64,000 nucleotides of DNA from Streptomyces aurantiogriseus (GCF_014649375.1 NZ_BMSX01000016.1:186001-250000); one strand, 5' to 3'; numbered from the stretch's first letter, positions 43,009 to 51,317 are shown. A program made the numbers and translations. Notes: generated by a model from the letters alone, not told the origin.

Positions 43009-44277
43009 ATGACTCACGCAGCGCAAGTCGACACCAGTGCGGCGCCCGCCGGCGTAACGCAGGAAAGCAACCGACCCCCGATTTCCCGCCTCATGATCGG
43101 GGTGGGCTTCCTGCTGGTGGTCCTGTCCTACATGGTCAACGCGATGGACCGCCAGGTCTTCCCTCCCCTGCTGCCCAACATCCGTGAGGAGTACGGATTC
43201 TCCCTGGAGCAGGGCGGACTGCTGGCGACGAACTTCACCCTCGGCATGGCCCTGGCCGGACTTCCCGCGGGGTACCTCCTGGACCGCTTCCGCCGCAAGA
43301 CGGTGCTGCTGGTCAGCATCGTCATCTACTCCCTGGGCACGATGGCCACGCCGCTGGCGACCGGTTTCGCCGACATGACCCTGTACCGGGTCGTCTCCGG
43401 CTTCGGGGAGGGCATGCAGTCCGCCGCCATCTTCGCGGCGATCGGCGCCTTCTTCGCCCACCGGCGCGGCCTCGCCTTCGGCGTCATCGGCATGGGCTAC
43501 TCGATCGGCGTGTTCATCGCCCCGCTCATCGGCGTCCGGCTCATGAGCCTGCACGGCACCTGGCACTCGCCCTTCTACCTGTTCGGCACGGCCGGGCTGC
43601 TGATCGCCGCCGTCTCCCTGTTCCTCGTGAAAACCGGTCTGACCGAGACGTCCGTCGAGAAGGTCGTCTCGACCAGGACCTACGAGCACATGTCCGCCTC
43701 CGCCTACAACCGCAACACCCTCGCCCTGGCCGTCCACTCGGTCATCAGCGGTGTGGCCATCTACGGGTTCCTCGGCCTCTACCCGACGTTCCTCATCACC
43801 TCGCTGCACTACAGCGCCGAGCAGGCCGCACTGGCCATGAGCTTCCTCGGCTTCGGTGGCATGACGGCGGTTGTCGGCGGCTGGCTCGGCGACCGCGTGA
43901 ACCAGCGCGCCCTGCTGATCCTGAGCCTGCTGGCCGTCTCGGTCATCAGCGTGTGCATCTACGAGACGCATGCCGGAGTCGGCGTGCAGTGTGTGTTCGC
44001 CTTCCTCATGGGCGCCTTCGGCCTGGGCGTCATCTACCCCAACACCAACAGCGCGATGCAGCGGGCCGTTCGTCCCGGGCAGATCGGACGCGCCTCCGGT
44101 CTCTTCGTCACCAGCTACTACGGACCGGCGGCGTTCTCGGGCCTGCTCTTCGCCGCCCTGGTGGACTCCTTCGGCTGGAGCCGGGCCGGGCTGCTGCAGG
44201 TCACGGTCCTGCCCCTGCTGGGTGTCGCCGCCCTGGCCTTCGTCCGCACCTCGCAGTTCAACAACGCGGTCCGGTAG
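43009..44277 (+). CDS. MFS transporter, probably for an organic or aromatic acid
   Basis: This 422-residue protein has 12 predicted membrane segments in two halves. The typical MFS loop GYLLDRFRRKTVLLVS follows segment two (LATNFTLGMALAGLPAGYLL), and GGWLGDRVNQRALL lies at the equivalent place in the second half. MVNAMDRQVFPPLLPNIREE in segment one resembles the anion:cation symporter / aromatic-acid branch. ATG 43009 follows CAGGAGCCG. Its promoter region carries operator site 1. It probably imports the substrate of the catabolic genes to the right. Confidence 0.9.
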   Translation: MTHAAQVDTSAAPAGVTQESNRPPISRLMIGVGFLLVVLSYMVNAMDRQVFPPLLPNIREEYGFSLEQGGLLATNFTLGMALAGLPAGYLLDRFRRKTVLLVSIVIYSLGTMATPLATGFADMTLYRVVSGFGEGMQSAAIFAAIGAFFAHRRGLAFGVIGMGYSIGVFIAPLIGVRLMSLHGTWHSPFYLFGTAGLLIAAVSLFLVKTGLTETSVEKVVSTRTYEHMSASAYNRNTLALAVHSVISGVAIYGFLGLYPTFLITSLHYSAEQAALAMSFLGFGGMTAVVGGWLGDRVNQRALLILSLLAVSVISVCIYETHAGVGVQCVFAFLMGAFGLGVIYPNTNSAMQRAVRPGQIGRASGLFVTSYYGPAAFSGLLFAALVDSFGWSRAGLLQVTVLPLLGVAALAFVRTSQFNNAVR

Positions 44278-44285
44278 CGAGCCCG

Positions 44286-44353
44286 CCTGCGGGTGGTACG
44301 CCCCGTGGCGCACCGGGCCGGCCCGGTGCGCCACGGGGCGTACCACCCGCAGG
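44286..44353. terminator. 68-bp perfect palindrome acting as bidirectional terminator
   Basis: Two 34-base arms meet at GGGCC/GGCCC with no spacer and no mismatch (44286-44319 and 44320-44353). It begins 9 bp after the transporter stop and ends 93 bp before the stop of the convergent FAH gene. The transcript of either strand would form a 30-plus bp hairpin. Confidence 0.9.
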
Positions 44354-44445
44354 ACGCAGTGACGCACCACCGACATTCCACGGGGCCTGCCCACCGCTGA
44401 ACGGTGAGCAGGCCCCGTGCGTGGCCGTCCGGCGAGCGTCCGCGG

Positions 44446-45225
44446 TCAGAGATTCTCGGCCACGACCGGGTTGCGCAGGACGCCGATGCCCTCGATCTCC
44501 ACCTCGACCTCGTCTCCGGGACGGATCGGCCCGACACCGGAGGGCGTGCCGGTCATGATCGCGTCTCCGGGCAGAAGCGTCAGGTAGCGGCTGAGGTAGC
44601 TGACGATGTCCGGAACGGCCAGCAGCAGGTCGGCCGTGGTCGCCGACTGCATGACGGCGCCGTTCACACGGGTCGTCAGGGACAGCGCCGAGGGGTCGAG
44701 TTCCGTCTCGATGACCGGTCCGAGAGGTGCGAAGGTGTCCTGCCCCTTCCCGATCAGAAGCGTGCCGAATGCGCTTTCCCTGCGCTGGATGATGCGGTCG
44801 CTGATGTCATTTCCGCACGTATAGCCGAGGATGTACTCGTGGGCATCGGAGGGCTTCACATGGCGGGCTTCTTTTCCGATGACGACGACCAACTCGCCCT
44901 CGAAATGGATCAGTTCACCATCTGCCGGATAGATGATGGCGTCACCCGGGCCTATCATCGCCGTGCTCGGCTTCATGAAGCACACGGGAACTTCCGGAAC
45001 CTCGCGATCGGTCTCGTCGACGTGCGAGGCGTAGTTGTAGGCGAACCCGAAGATCCTGGGCCGCTCGAGCGGCGAGAGAATGACTGCGTCACCCATTTCG
45101 TCGACGTGCCCGGTAGGGGACAGCCCGGTGAAGGGATCCCCCTCGCATCTCACGATCCGGGCGTCACCGGACACGAGTTCTCCGTAATGACGCACGCCGC
45201 CGACGGCATACCTGATGATCCGCAC
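44446..45225 (-). CDS. Fumarylacetoacetate hydrolase (FAH) family protein
   Basis: This 259-residue enzyme starts at GTG 45225 behind GGAGG. The family core is intact: IFGFAYNYASHVDE, then HFEGELVVVIG with metal-binding Glu residues, GYTCGNDISDRIIQ, and the C-terminal DAIMTGTPSGVGPIRPGD. Members hydrolyse or decarboxylate acylpyruvate-type products from aromatic-ring meta cleavage (HpaG-type) or act as oxaloacetate decarboxylases. With a homoprotocatechuate-dioxygenase-like gene in the same regulon, a role after ring cleavage is likely. Operator site 2 lies 52 bp upstream. Confidence 0.9.
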   Translation of the reverse strand: MRIIRYAVGGVRHYGELVSGDARIVRCEGDPFTGLSPTGHVDEMGDAVILSPLERPRIFGFAYNYASHVDETDREVPEVPVCFMKPSTAMIGPGDAIIYPADGELIHFEGELVVVIGKEARHVKPSDAHEYILGYTCGNDISDRIIQRRESAFGTLLIGKGQDTFAPLGPVIETELDPSALSLTTRVNGAVMQSATTADLLLAVPDIVSYLSRYLTLLPGDAIMTGTPSGVGPIRPGDEVEVEIEGIGVLRNPVVAENL

Positions 45226-45276
45226 GGAAACCTCCGCAACCAGGCAGCCGCAGGCGGCTGCACGATCCATCCAGTG

Positions 45277-45292
45277 GTGCTAACGTTAGCAC
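45277..45292. promoter_or_regulatory. LacI-regulon operator, site 2 (perfect palindrome)
   Basis: GTGCTAACGTTAGCAC is fully self-complementary. It controls the FAH gene and possibly the divergent regulator gene. Its centre is exactly 70 bp from that of site 3. Confidence 0.88.
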
Positions 45293-45346
45293 AGGGATGA
45301 TGATCAACCTTGCGTCTCATTCCTCCAACCACGGAGCGCAACAGAA

Positions 45347-45362
45347 GTGCTATCGTTGGCAT
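45347..45362. promoter_or_regulatory. LacI-regulon operator, site 3 (autoregulation)
   Basis: GTGCTATCGTTGGCAT has two departures from the consensus. It ends 47 bp ahead of the regulator's TTG start. Confidence 0.8.
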
Positions 45363-45409
45363 ACAGAAAGTGACGGCGCGGGAACAGCCAGCTCGAGGGG
45401 GCCCTTACG

Positions 45410-46441
45410 TTGATCACGACCAGGGACATCGCCGAACGCCTCGGAGTCTCCGTATCGACGGTCGGCCGGGCGCTCTCCGACGATCCTCGCATCAGCGAGG
45501 AGACCAAGTTCCGGGTCCGCCAGGCGGCCTCCGAGATGGGGTACGTCGGCAACCGCGCGGCGCGGATGATGCGCGGGGCGTCCAGCAATGTGGTCGCGCT
45601 GGTGATCCCGGACATCCGCAACAGCTTCTACTCGACCATCGCGCACGAACTGTCCAAGAACATGGAGGCCGAGGGCTTCCAACTGATGCTCTCGGAGACC
45701 GACGACGACCGGATGGTGGAGCTGCGCCACCTGCGGGAACTGTCCGCGACCCGCGTCGCAGGCGTCATCATCGTGCCCACCGCCCGCCCGCACAGCGACA
45801 CCGTCAAGCTGCTGCGCACGGTGCCGCATCTGCAACTGCTGCGCCGCCACCCGTCGCTCGGCTCCCAGTGGTTCGGCGTGGACGACCACGAGGCGCTGCG
45901 CCAGGCGACGGCCCACCTGGTGACCCAGGGCCACACCCGCCTGGCGTACATGGGCGGCCCCACGGAGCTGCCCACGGGTGCGGAGCGTCTGCGCGGCTTC
46001 CGCAGCGCTCTGCGCGAGGGCGGCCTGCCGGAGGATGCCGGGCGCACGGAGCTGGGACCGCCGTCGTCCGTGGACCACGGCCGCCAGGCGATGCGCCGGC
46101 TGCTGAAGGGCCCGGATGCGCCCACCGCGCTCGTGCTGGGATCGATCCAGCTCACCCGGGGAGTACTGGAGGAACTGTCCGAGCAGCGGGTGAAGGTGCC
46201 CGGGGAACTGTCGGTGGTCGGGTTCGGTGACGAGCCGGGGTTCTCCTGGTGGGGGCCGGGGCTCACCACGATCGGTCTGCCGATCCAGGAGATGGCCACC
46301 GGCTGCGCACTGTGGCTGATGCGTCGCCTGAAGACCGAGCCGGGCAACGACGGCCCGTACACGTCGGTGTCCCCCGGATCGCTGGTCCTGCGCGGCAGCA
46401 CGGCGCCCCCCGGTGGAAGGGCTCCGTCCAGGTCCCACTGA
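45410..46441 (+). CDS. LacI-family regulator of the catabolic regulon
   Basis: This 343-residue regulator starts at a TTG (45410) behind GAGGGGG. The helix-turn-helix is typical (TTRDIAERLGVSVSTVGRAL) with the hinge RQAASEMGYVGNRAARMMRG. The effector domain follows (VVALVIPDIRNSFYSTIAHE; MGGPTELPTGAERLRGFRSA; GFGDEPGFSWWGPGLTTIGL). It lies amid six copies of a GTGCTAWCGWTAGCAC palindrome, two in its own divergent promoter, so it is the natural candidate to bind them. The inducer is probably an aromatic or hydroxy acid handled by the pathway. A rare TTG start may keep its level low. Confidence 0.92.
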   Translation: MITTRDIAERLGVSVSTVGRALSDDPRISEETKFRVRQAASEMGYVGNRAARMMRGASSNVVALVIPDIRNSFYSTIAHELSKNMEAEGFQLMLSETDDDRMVELRHLRELSATRVAGVIIVPTARPHSDTVKLLRTVPHLQLLRRHPSLGSQWFGVDDHEALRQATAHLVTQGHTRLAYMGGPTELPTGAERLRGFRSALREGGLPEDAGRTELGPPSSVDHGRQAMRRLLKGPDAPTALVLGSIQLTRGVLEELSEQRVKVPGELSVVGFGDEPGFSWWGPGLTTIGLPIQEMATGCALWLMRRLKTEPGNDGPYTSVSPGSLVLRGSTAPPGGRAPSRSH

Positions 46442-46469
46442 GCCATGGGCGACCCCTTGCCCACTCATG

Positions 46470-46506
46470 CGAAGGCGCCCGGAGCACACCGCTTCGGGCG
46501 CCTTCG
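46470..46506. terminator. Terminator after the LacI regulator gene
   Basis: CGAAGGCGCCCG and CGGGCGCCTTCG pair perfectly over 12 bp around a 13-base loop, 28 bp after the stop. Confidence 0.85.
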
Positions 46507-46522
46507 TATGTCCGGCGGCAGG

Positions 46523-46699
46523 TCAGTACGTGCCGTTGAGCAGCCGGCGCACGACGCCGGCGGTACGGGCGAGTTCGCCGAGCACCCGCTCGGCAGCGGT
46601 CTCCTGGTCGTGCTCCGAGGCCCGGGCGGTGAACCAGTCCGCGACGGATCCGCCCACACGTCCGGGGCGAGTGCCGGCCACAACGGTGGTGAGGGTCAT
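46523..46699 (-). pseudogene. Remnant of an NADPH-dependent FMN reductase gene
   Basis: A 58-residue frame begins MTLTTVVAGTRPGRVGGSVADWF, the flavin-binding start of an NADPH-dependent FMN reductase. It then jumps to a short C-terminal helix (LGELARTAGVVRRLL). About 120 residues of the middle are missing without loss of frame. Operator site 4 lies 145 bp upstream, so an intact reductase was probably part of the regulon. Confidence 0.55.
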
Positions 46700-46843
46700 G
46701 GGCGCCGCAGAGGGCCGGGATGTCGTGTCGGGCTCGCTTTCCTGCCGGCCGGGGTCCGGCCCGGCGGACCCACGCCGCCTGTGCTGTCCGTCCGTCCAGG
46801 AGGGCGCGGGTCCGCCGGAGTTCTTGCTGGAGCATCACGGGCT

Positions 46844-46859
46844 GTGCGAACGATAGCAT
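46844..46859. promoter_or_regulatory. LacI-regulon operator, site 4
   Basis: GTGCGAACGATAGCAT has one clear mismatch (G for T at position 5) from the consensus. It lies ahead of the minus-strand reductase remnant, 113 bp centre to centre from site 5. Confidence 0.7.
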
Positions 46860-46956
46860 CAACCTTCCGGCGAACCAAGCGAATGCAGCAAGCGACCAGA
46901 CCACCGCATCGGTGCCGCCCAACCCCTTGACAGAGCCACCGTCCCTTTGCACGATT

Positions 46957-46972
46957 GCGCTATCGTTAGCAC
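46957..46972. promoter_or_regulatory. LacI-regulon operator, site 5
   Basis: GCGCTATCGTTAGCAC keeps the whole CTAWCGWTAG core. It lies 218 bp upstream of the enolase-like gene and should control the four-gene operon that follows. Confidence 0.82.
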
Positions 46973-47100
46973 GACACGAGCCGCAGTGGACGAGCAACCC
47001 TCGCCCCTCTCCTTCTCACTCGCGCCCGGCGCCGCCGCACCCTTCGGGTGCCGCCCCGCAGGGGCCGTCCGCGCCTGTTCGTCAGCGAGGACTCTTCCGT

Positions 47101-47122
47101 GCGTCTTCGGCTGCGAAGACGC
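47101..47122 (+). promoter_or_regulatory. Leader hairpin ahead of the enolase-like operon
   Basis: GCGTCTTCG and CGAAGACGC form a perfect 9-bp stem with a 4-base GCTG loop. It lies in the likely untranslated leader, 68 bp before the ATG. It could be an attenuator, a processing site or an mRNA-stabilising structure. Confidence 0.4.
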
Positions 47123-47189
47123 CTACCGATGACAGGCACGGGCATCTTTCATCGCCCCGATCGTCCGAACTTCGAAAGGTTGCACCGCC

Positions 47190-48500
47190 ATGACAGACGC
47201 GCGGATCACCCAGCTCCACGGCCGCAGGGTGTGGGATTCACGCGGGCGGCCGACCGTCGAGGTCGAGGTTCACCTCTCGGACGGCGCGATCGGGCGGGCC
47301 ATCGCACCGGCGGGGGCCTCGACGGGCCGGGGAGAGGCGCTCGATCTGCGCGACGGTGGCAGCCGTTTCGGCGGGCTCGACGTCCGGCGCGCGGTGGGTT
47401 CGGTGAACGACGAGATCGCGCCCGCCCTCGCCGGCCGGGACGCAGGTGACCAGGAGGCCGTCGACCGGCTCCTGGTGGACCTCGACGGAACCCCCGACCG
47501 CGGCCGCCTCGGCGGCAATGCGATCGTGGCCACGTCCATGGCCGTCCTGCACGCCGCCGCCGCTTCGGCGGGCGTACCGCTGTGGCAGCACCTGGCGGGC
47601 GGGCGGCCGGTCCGCATCCCCCTGCCGGAGATCCAGATCTTCGGCGGCGGCGCCCACGCGGACCGCCGGGTCGATGTCCAGGACTTCATGGTGGTCTGCC
47701 CCGCGGCACGGAGCTTCTCCGAGGCCCTGGACTGGACGGCGGAGATCTACCGGGCGGCCGGAAGCCTCATGCGCAAGGCGGGCAAGGCTCAGGGCGTCGC
47801 CGACGAGGGCGGCTTCTGGCCCGCCTTCGACTCCAACGAGGAGGCGCTGGAGACGCTCACCCTCGCCATCGAGACCGCGGGCTTCGCGCCCTCGGCCCAG
47901 GCGGGCATCTCGCTGGACGTCGCGGCCTCGCAGTTCGGCAGCGGCGGACGGTACACGCTGGCCCTGGACGACCGCACGCTGGACACCGAGGCGCTGATCG
48001 ACATGCTGGGCGACTGGATCGAGCAGTATCCGATCCTCTCCGTCGAGGACCCGGTCGGTGAGGACGACCACGAGGGCATGGCGGAGTTCACCCGGCGGCA
48101 CGGCCGCCACTGCCAGGTGATCGGCGACGACTACCTGGTCACGAACGCCAAGCGGGTGGAGGCGGCGGCCACGGGCGGAGCGGTGAACGCCGTCCTCGTC
48201 AAGCCGAACCAGGCCGGCACCGTCACGGAGGCCTTCCAGGCCCTGCGCGCCGGAAAGGACGCGGGCTTCGGCACCATCGTCTCGGCCCGGTCCGGGGAAA
48301 CCGAGGACATCACCATCGCCCATCTGAGCGTGGGATGGGACGCGGGCCAGCTGAAGGTGGGCTCGTTCACGCGCTCCGAGCGAATGGCGAAGTGGAACGA
48401 GGTTCTGCGTATCGAGGAGGCTCTCGGCGAATCCGCGGAATTCAGCGGTTGGTCCGCCTTCACTTTCGCCGATTCCGCACCCTCCGCGACCAAGCCGTAA
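47190..48500 (+). CDS. Enolase paralogue with altered active site
   Basis: This 436-residue protein is collinear with enolase: AGASTGRGEALDLRDGG, the GGAHAD loop (153-158), VADEGGFWP (Glu206), metal ligands Asp243, Glu286 and Asp313, catalytic Lys338 in LVKPNQAGT, and SGETEDITIAHL. Key positions differ. The usual QEFM glutamate is Asp165 (VQDFM), and the histidine of the SHRSGET loop, which in enolase contacts the substrate phosphate, is Ala366 (SARSGET). The CRSER region reads GSFTRSER. It heads an operon with a ring-cleavage dioxygenase-like gene and stands under a LacI operator. I infer a dehydratase acting on another substrate, not glycolytic enolase. Confidence 0.85.
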   Translation: MTDARITQLHGRRVWDSRGRPTVEVEVHLSDGAIGRAIAPAGASTGRGEALDLRDGGSRFGGLDVRRAVGSVNDEIAPALAGRDAGDQEAVDRLLVDLDGTPDRGRLGGNAIVATSMAVLHAAAASAGVPLWQHLAGGRPVRIPLPEIQIFGGGAHADRRVDVQDFMVVCPAARSFSEALDWTAEIYRAAGSLMRKAGKAQGVADEGGFWPAFDSNEEALETLTLAIETAGFAPSAQAGISLDVAASQFGSGGRYTLALDDRTLDTEALIDMLGDWIEQYPILSVEDPVGEDDHEGMAEFTRRHGRHCQVIGDDYLVTNAKRVEAAATGGAVNAVLVKPNQAGTVTEAFQALRAGKDAGFGTIVSARSGETEDITIAHLSVGWDAGQLKVGSFTRSERMAKWNEVLRIEEALGESAEFSGWSAFTFADSAPSATKP

Positions 48501-48560
48501 TACGGCCTCGAAGTATTACAGTCATCGAAATCCAGAGCCGACCGGAGCACGGAGACCAGC

Positions 48561-49565
48561 ATGCTGCCACCCGTCAATCTGCGCCCGCCCTTCAACATCA
48601 CCCGAACCAGCCATGTGCGTCTCACCGTTGCCGACCTGGCCGAGAGCCGGAACTTCTACGTGAACGCCCTGGGACTCGTCGTCAGCGACGAGGACGAGCG
48701 CACCTGCTACCTCCGCGGTCTCGCCGAGGCCTGCCACCACAGCCTGGTACTGGAGCTGGACGAGGAGGGCGCGGGCGCCGCCAGGAGGATCGGTTTCCGG
48801 GTCTTCTTCGACGAGGACCTCGACATCGCCCACGGCTGGTTCCGCGACCGGGGGCTGCCCGCGGAATGGGTCGACATGCCGTACCAGGGACGCACCCTGC
48901 ACGTCAGCGACCCCGCCGGTACCCCGCTGGAACTCTGCGCGCACATGGAGACGCGGCCGCGGCTGCACATCGACTTCGAGCACCACAAGGGTGCCCACGC
49001 GCAGCGGCTGGACCACTTCCAGACCTTCGCGCCGAACACCTACGATCTGTGCGCGTTCTACGGCGAACTCGGCTTCCGGAACTCCGAGTACCTGGCGCAC
49101 GGCGACAAGCTGCTGAGCGCGTTCATGTACCGCAAGGGCACCTGTCTGGACCTGGCGATCGTGGAGAACACCGGTCCGGCCCTGCACCACTTCGCCTACA
49201 CCGTCTCCGAGAGCCGTGACATCTTCACCGCCTGCGACTGGGCGGGCATCCTCGGCTACGGCGAGGGCGTGGAACGGGGCCCGGGACGGCACGGTCCGGG
49301 CGGGATGCTCTACACCTACCTCCGCGACCCCGACGGCCACCGGGTGGAGGTCTTCAACAGCCACTACCAGACGATCGACACCGAGGTCGAGCCCGTGCGC
49401 TGGGACGCGGGATCGCTGAGCACCAACGTCCGCTGGGGATTCCCGGCGGTGGAGAAGTGGTACTTCGAGGCGTCGCCCTTCGTCGGTGTCCCTCAGGTCC
49501 CGCCGGCCGAGCTCCCGAAGCCGATGACGCTCGAGCGGTTCCTGCTCGAGCAGAACGCCCACTGA
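48561..49565 (+). CDS. Type I extradiol dioxygenase, homoprotocatechuate 2,3-dioxygenase-like (VOC fold)
   Basis: This 334-residue protein has two VOC modules. The N-terminal one begins TSHVRLTVADLAESRNFYVN. The C-terminal one holds the iron ligands His152 (QRLDHFQTF), His210 (ALHHFAYTV) and Glu263 (HRVEVFNSH). The spacing closely follows the known bacterial homoprotocatechuate 2,3-dioxygenase triad (155/214/267). It should open a catechol-type ring next to one hydroxyl group with O2 and Fe(II) or Mn(II). It follows the enolase-like gene by 60 bp. The acceptor may be a substituted catechol; a hydrolytic VOC enzyme is less likely because all three ligands are present. Confidence 0.88.
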   Translation: MLPPVNLRPPFNITRTSHVRLTVADLAESRNFYVNALGLVVSDEDERTCYLRGLAEACHHSLVLELDEEGAGAARRIGFRVFFDEDLDIAHGWFRDRGLPAEWVDMPYQGRTLHVSDPAGTPLELCAHMETRPRLHIDFEHHKGAHAQRLDHFQTFAPNTYDLCAFYGELGFRNSEYLAHGDKLLSAFMYRKGTCLDLAIVENTGPALHHFAYTVSESRDIFTACDWAGILGYGEGVERGPGRHGPGGMLYTYLRDPDGHRVEVFNSHYQTIDTEVEPVRWDAGSLSTNVRWGFPAVEKWYFEASPFVGVPQVPPAELPKPMTLERFLLEQNAH

Positions 49566-49600
49566 CCCCCTTCGCTCCCTCCGCCCCCCGAGGAGACACC

Positions 49601-50152
49601 ATGGCACGCGTTCCCTACCTGCGCCGCGAGGACGCGGACGAGGCGGACAAGGCCCTCTACGACCGGCTCGAGGCCGAACGCAAAATACCGACGGCGAACA
49701 TCTTCCTCGCCCTCGCCCACGCGCCGACCCAGCTGGACGGCTTCCTGACCTACGCCAACTCGCTGCGGGCCAGTGAGCTCAGCCCCGCGCTCCGCGAACT
49801 GGCGATCCTGACGGTGGGTCACGTGACCCGGTCCGCGTACGAGGTGGCACACCACCACTCGCACGGGCTCAAGGCAGGGCTCACCGAGGAGCAGATCGCA
49901 GCGGTGGGTGACTTCGAAACGGCCGACGTGTTCGACGAGACGGAAAAGGCGGTGATGCGCCTGGCCAAGGAGTCCACGCTCCAGGTCGACGTCTCCGAGG
50001 AGACATGGCGTGCCGCCGCCGACCGCCTGCCGCAGAAGCAGATGGTCGAACTCGCGTTGTCCATCGCCTGGTACAACTCCGGCGTCCGGATCATGGGTCT
50101 GCTGGACATCGACCTCGAGGCCGATTACCCCCATCCGTTCCCGAATTCATAA
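49601..50152 (+). CDS. Carboxymuconolactone decarboxylase / AhpD-like protein
   Basis: This 183-residue protein starts at ATG 49601 behind GAGGAGA, 35 bp after the dioxygenase. The fold is helical with LRELAILTVGHVTRSAYEVAHHHSHGLKAGLTEEQ, the CMD core with its histidine cluster. The CxxC pair of AhpD peroxidase is absent, so a cofactor-free decarboxylase or isomerase role like that of 4-carboxymuconolactone decarboxylase fits. It follows the ring-cleavage gene in the operon. The real substrate is unknown. Confidence 0.85.
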   Translation: MARVPYLRREDADEADKALYDRLEAERKIPTANIFLALAHAPTQLDGFLTYANSLRASELSPALRELAILTVGHVTRSAYEVAHHHSHGLKAGLTEEQIAAVGDFETADVFDETEKAVMRLAKESTLQVDVSEETWRAAADRLPQKQMVELALSIAWYNSGVRIMGLLDIDLEADYPHPFPNS

Positions 50153-50207
50153 CTCTCGGCGCCGTCAGCCGCTCAACACATGGCACGTGATTTCAAGGAG
50201 TATTTCA

Positions 50208-51317
50208 ATGGCGAAAATGCTCGCCGCACGGCTGCACACACTCGGTGAGCCGATGAAGGTGGACACGATCGACGTGCCCACCCCGCGGCCCACCGACGTG
50301 CTGGTGCGGGTCAAGGCATGCGGGATCGTGCCGAACATGGCCAACGTGATCAACAACTGGCCCACCTGGTACCCGCATCAGCCGCTGCCCAAGTTGCCGG
50401 CGATCTTCGGCCTGGACCCCGCGGGCGTGGTCGAGGCGGTCGGTGAGGCGGTGCTCAACACCAAGCCCGGCGACAGGGTGTACGTGAGCCCTCTGCGGTC
50501 GTGCGGCAGCTGCCAGGTGTGCCGCGGCGGCGAGCTCGCCCGATGCCGCTACTTCACCCTGAACGGCTACTTCAGCACGTCCCGTGACGGCCAGCGGATC
50601 TTCGACCTCTATCCCTACGGCGGCTTCGCGGAGTACATGACCGCACCGCAGCACGCGATCGTCAACATCCCGGACAACATGACGTTCGAGCAGGCCGGAA
50701 AGCTCGGCTACATCGGCACGTCCTACGGGGCCCTCAAGCACGCCGCGGCCGGCCCCGGCCAGGTCGCGCTCATCGACGGGATCACCGGCACCCTCGGTGT
50801 CGCCTCCACCCTGCTCGCGCTGGCCTCGGGCGTCTCCAGAGTCCTCGGCACCGGCCGCAACGAGGAACTCCTCAAGCGCGTCAAGGAACTGGATCCGGAC
50901 CGGATCGAGGTGATGCGGCTGGGAGAGGGCTCCTCGGGCGAGTGGGCGAAGTCCCGCACCGGTGGCGAGGGGGCGGACTTCGTGATCAGCGCCCTGGGTG
51001 CCATGGCTCCGGTGGAGACGATGCTGGACTCCATGCAGGGCGTCCGCCGCGGCGGCAAGGTGATCAATGTGGGCGGTGTGGCCGACCGGCTGCCCGTGGA
51101 CGTGAAGTGGCTCATGGACGAGCAGGTCCAGCTGATCGGCTCCAACTGGTTCACCACCGCGCAGGGCCAGGAAGTCGCCGACATGGTGGCCACCGGCGCC
51201 CTGGACCTGTCCTACCTGATCACCAAGCCCTTCCCGCTGTCCGAGGTCAACGAGGCGATCTCGGGACGCTCCACGGACAGCGACGGCGGATTCAGCAACT
51301 ACGTCGTCATCCCGTGA
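50208..51317 (+). CDS. MDR-family (zinc alcohol dehydrogenase-like) oxidoreductase lacking the catalytic zinc ligands
   Basis: This 369-residue medium-chain dehydrogenase/reductase starts behind AAGGAG. The structural-zinc loop is complete (CGSCQVCRGGELARC: Cys-x2-Cys-x2-Cys-x7-Cys). The catalytic-zinc Cys in the usual GIC motif is Val (ACGIVPNM) and the GHE histidine is Leu (FGLDPAGVVEAVG), so classical zinc alcohol oxidation is doubtful. The NAD(P)-binding segment is IDGITGTLGVASTLLALASG. It is the last gene of the enolase-like operon. A reductase acting on an enone or quinone is a reasonable alternative. Confidence 0.85.
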   Translation: MAKMLAARLHTLGEPMKVDTIDVPTPRPTDVLVRVKACGIVPNMANVINNWPTWYPHQPLPKLPAIFGLDPAGVVEAVGEAVLNTKPGDRVYVSPLRSCGSCQVCRGGELARCRYFTLNGYFSTSRDGQRIFDLYPYGGFAEYMTAPQHAIVNIPDNMTFEQAGKLGYIGTSYGALKHAAAGPGQVALIDGITGTLGVASTLLALASGVSRVLGTGRNEELLKRVKELDPDRIEVMRLGEGSSGEWAKSRTGGEGADFVISALGAMAPVETMLDSMQGVRRGGKVINVGGVADRLPVDVKWLMDEQVQLIGSNWFTTAQGQEVADMVATGALDLSYLITKPFPLSEVNEAISGRSTDSDGGFSNYVVIP

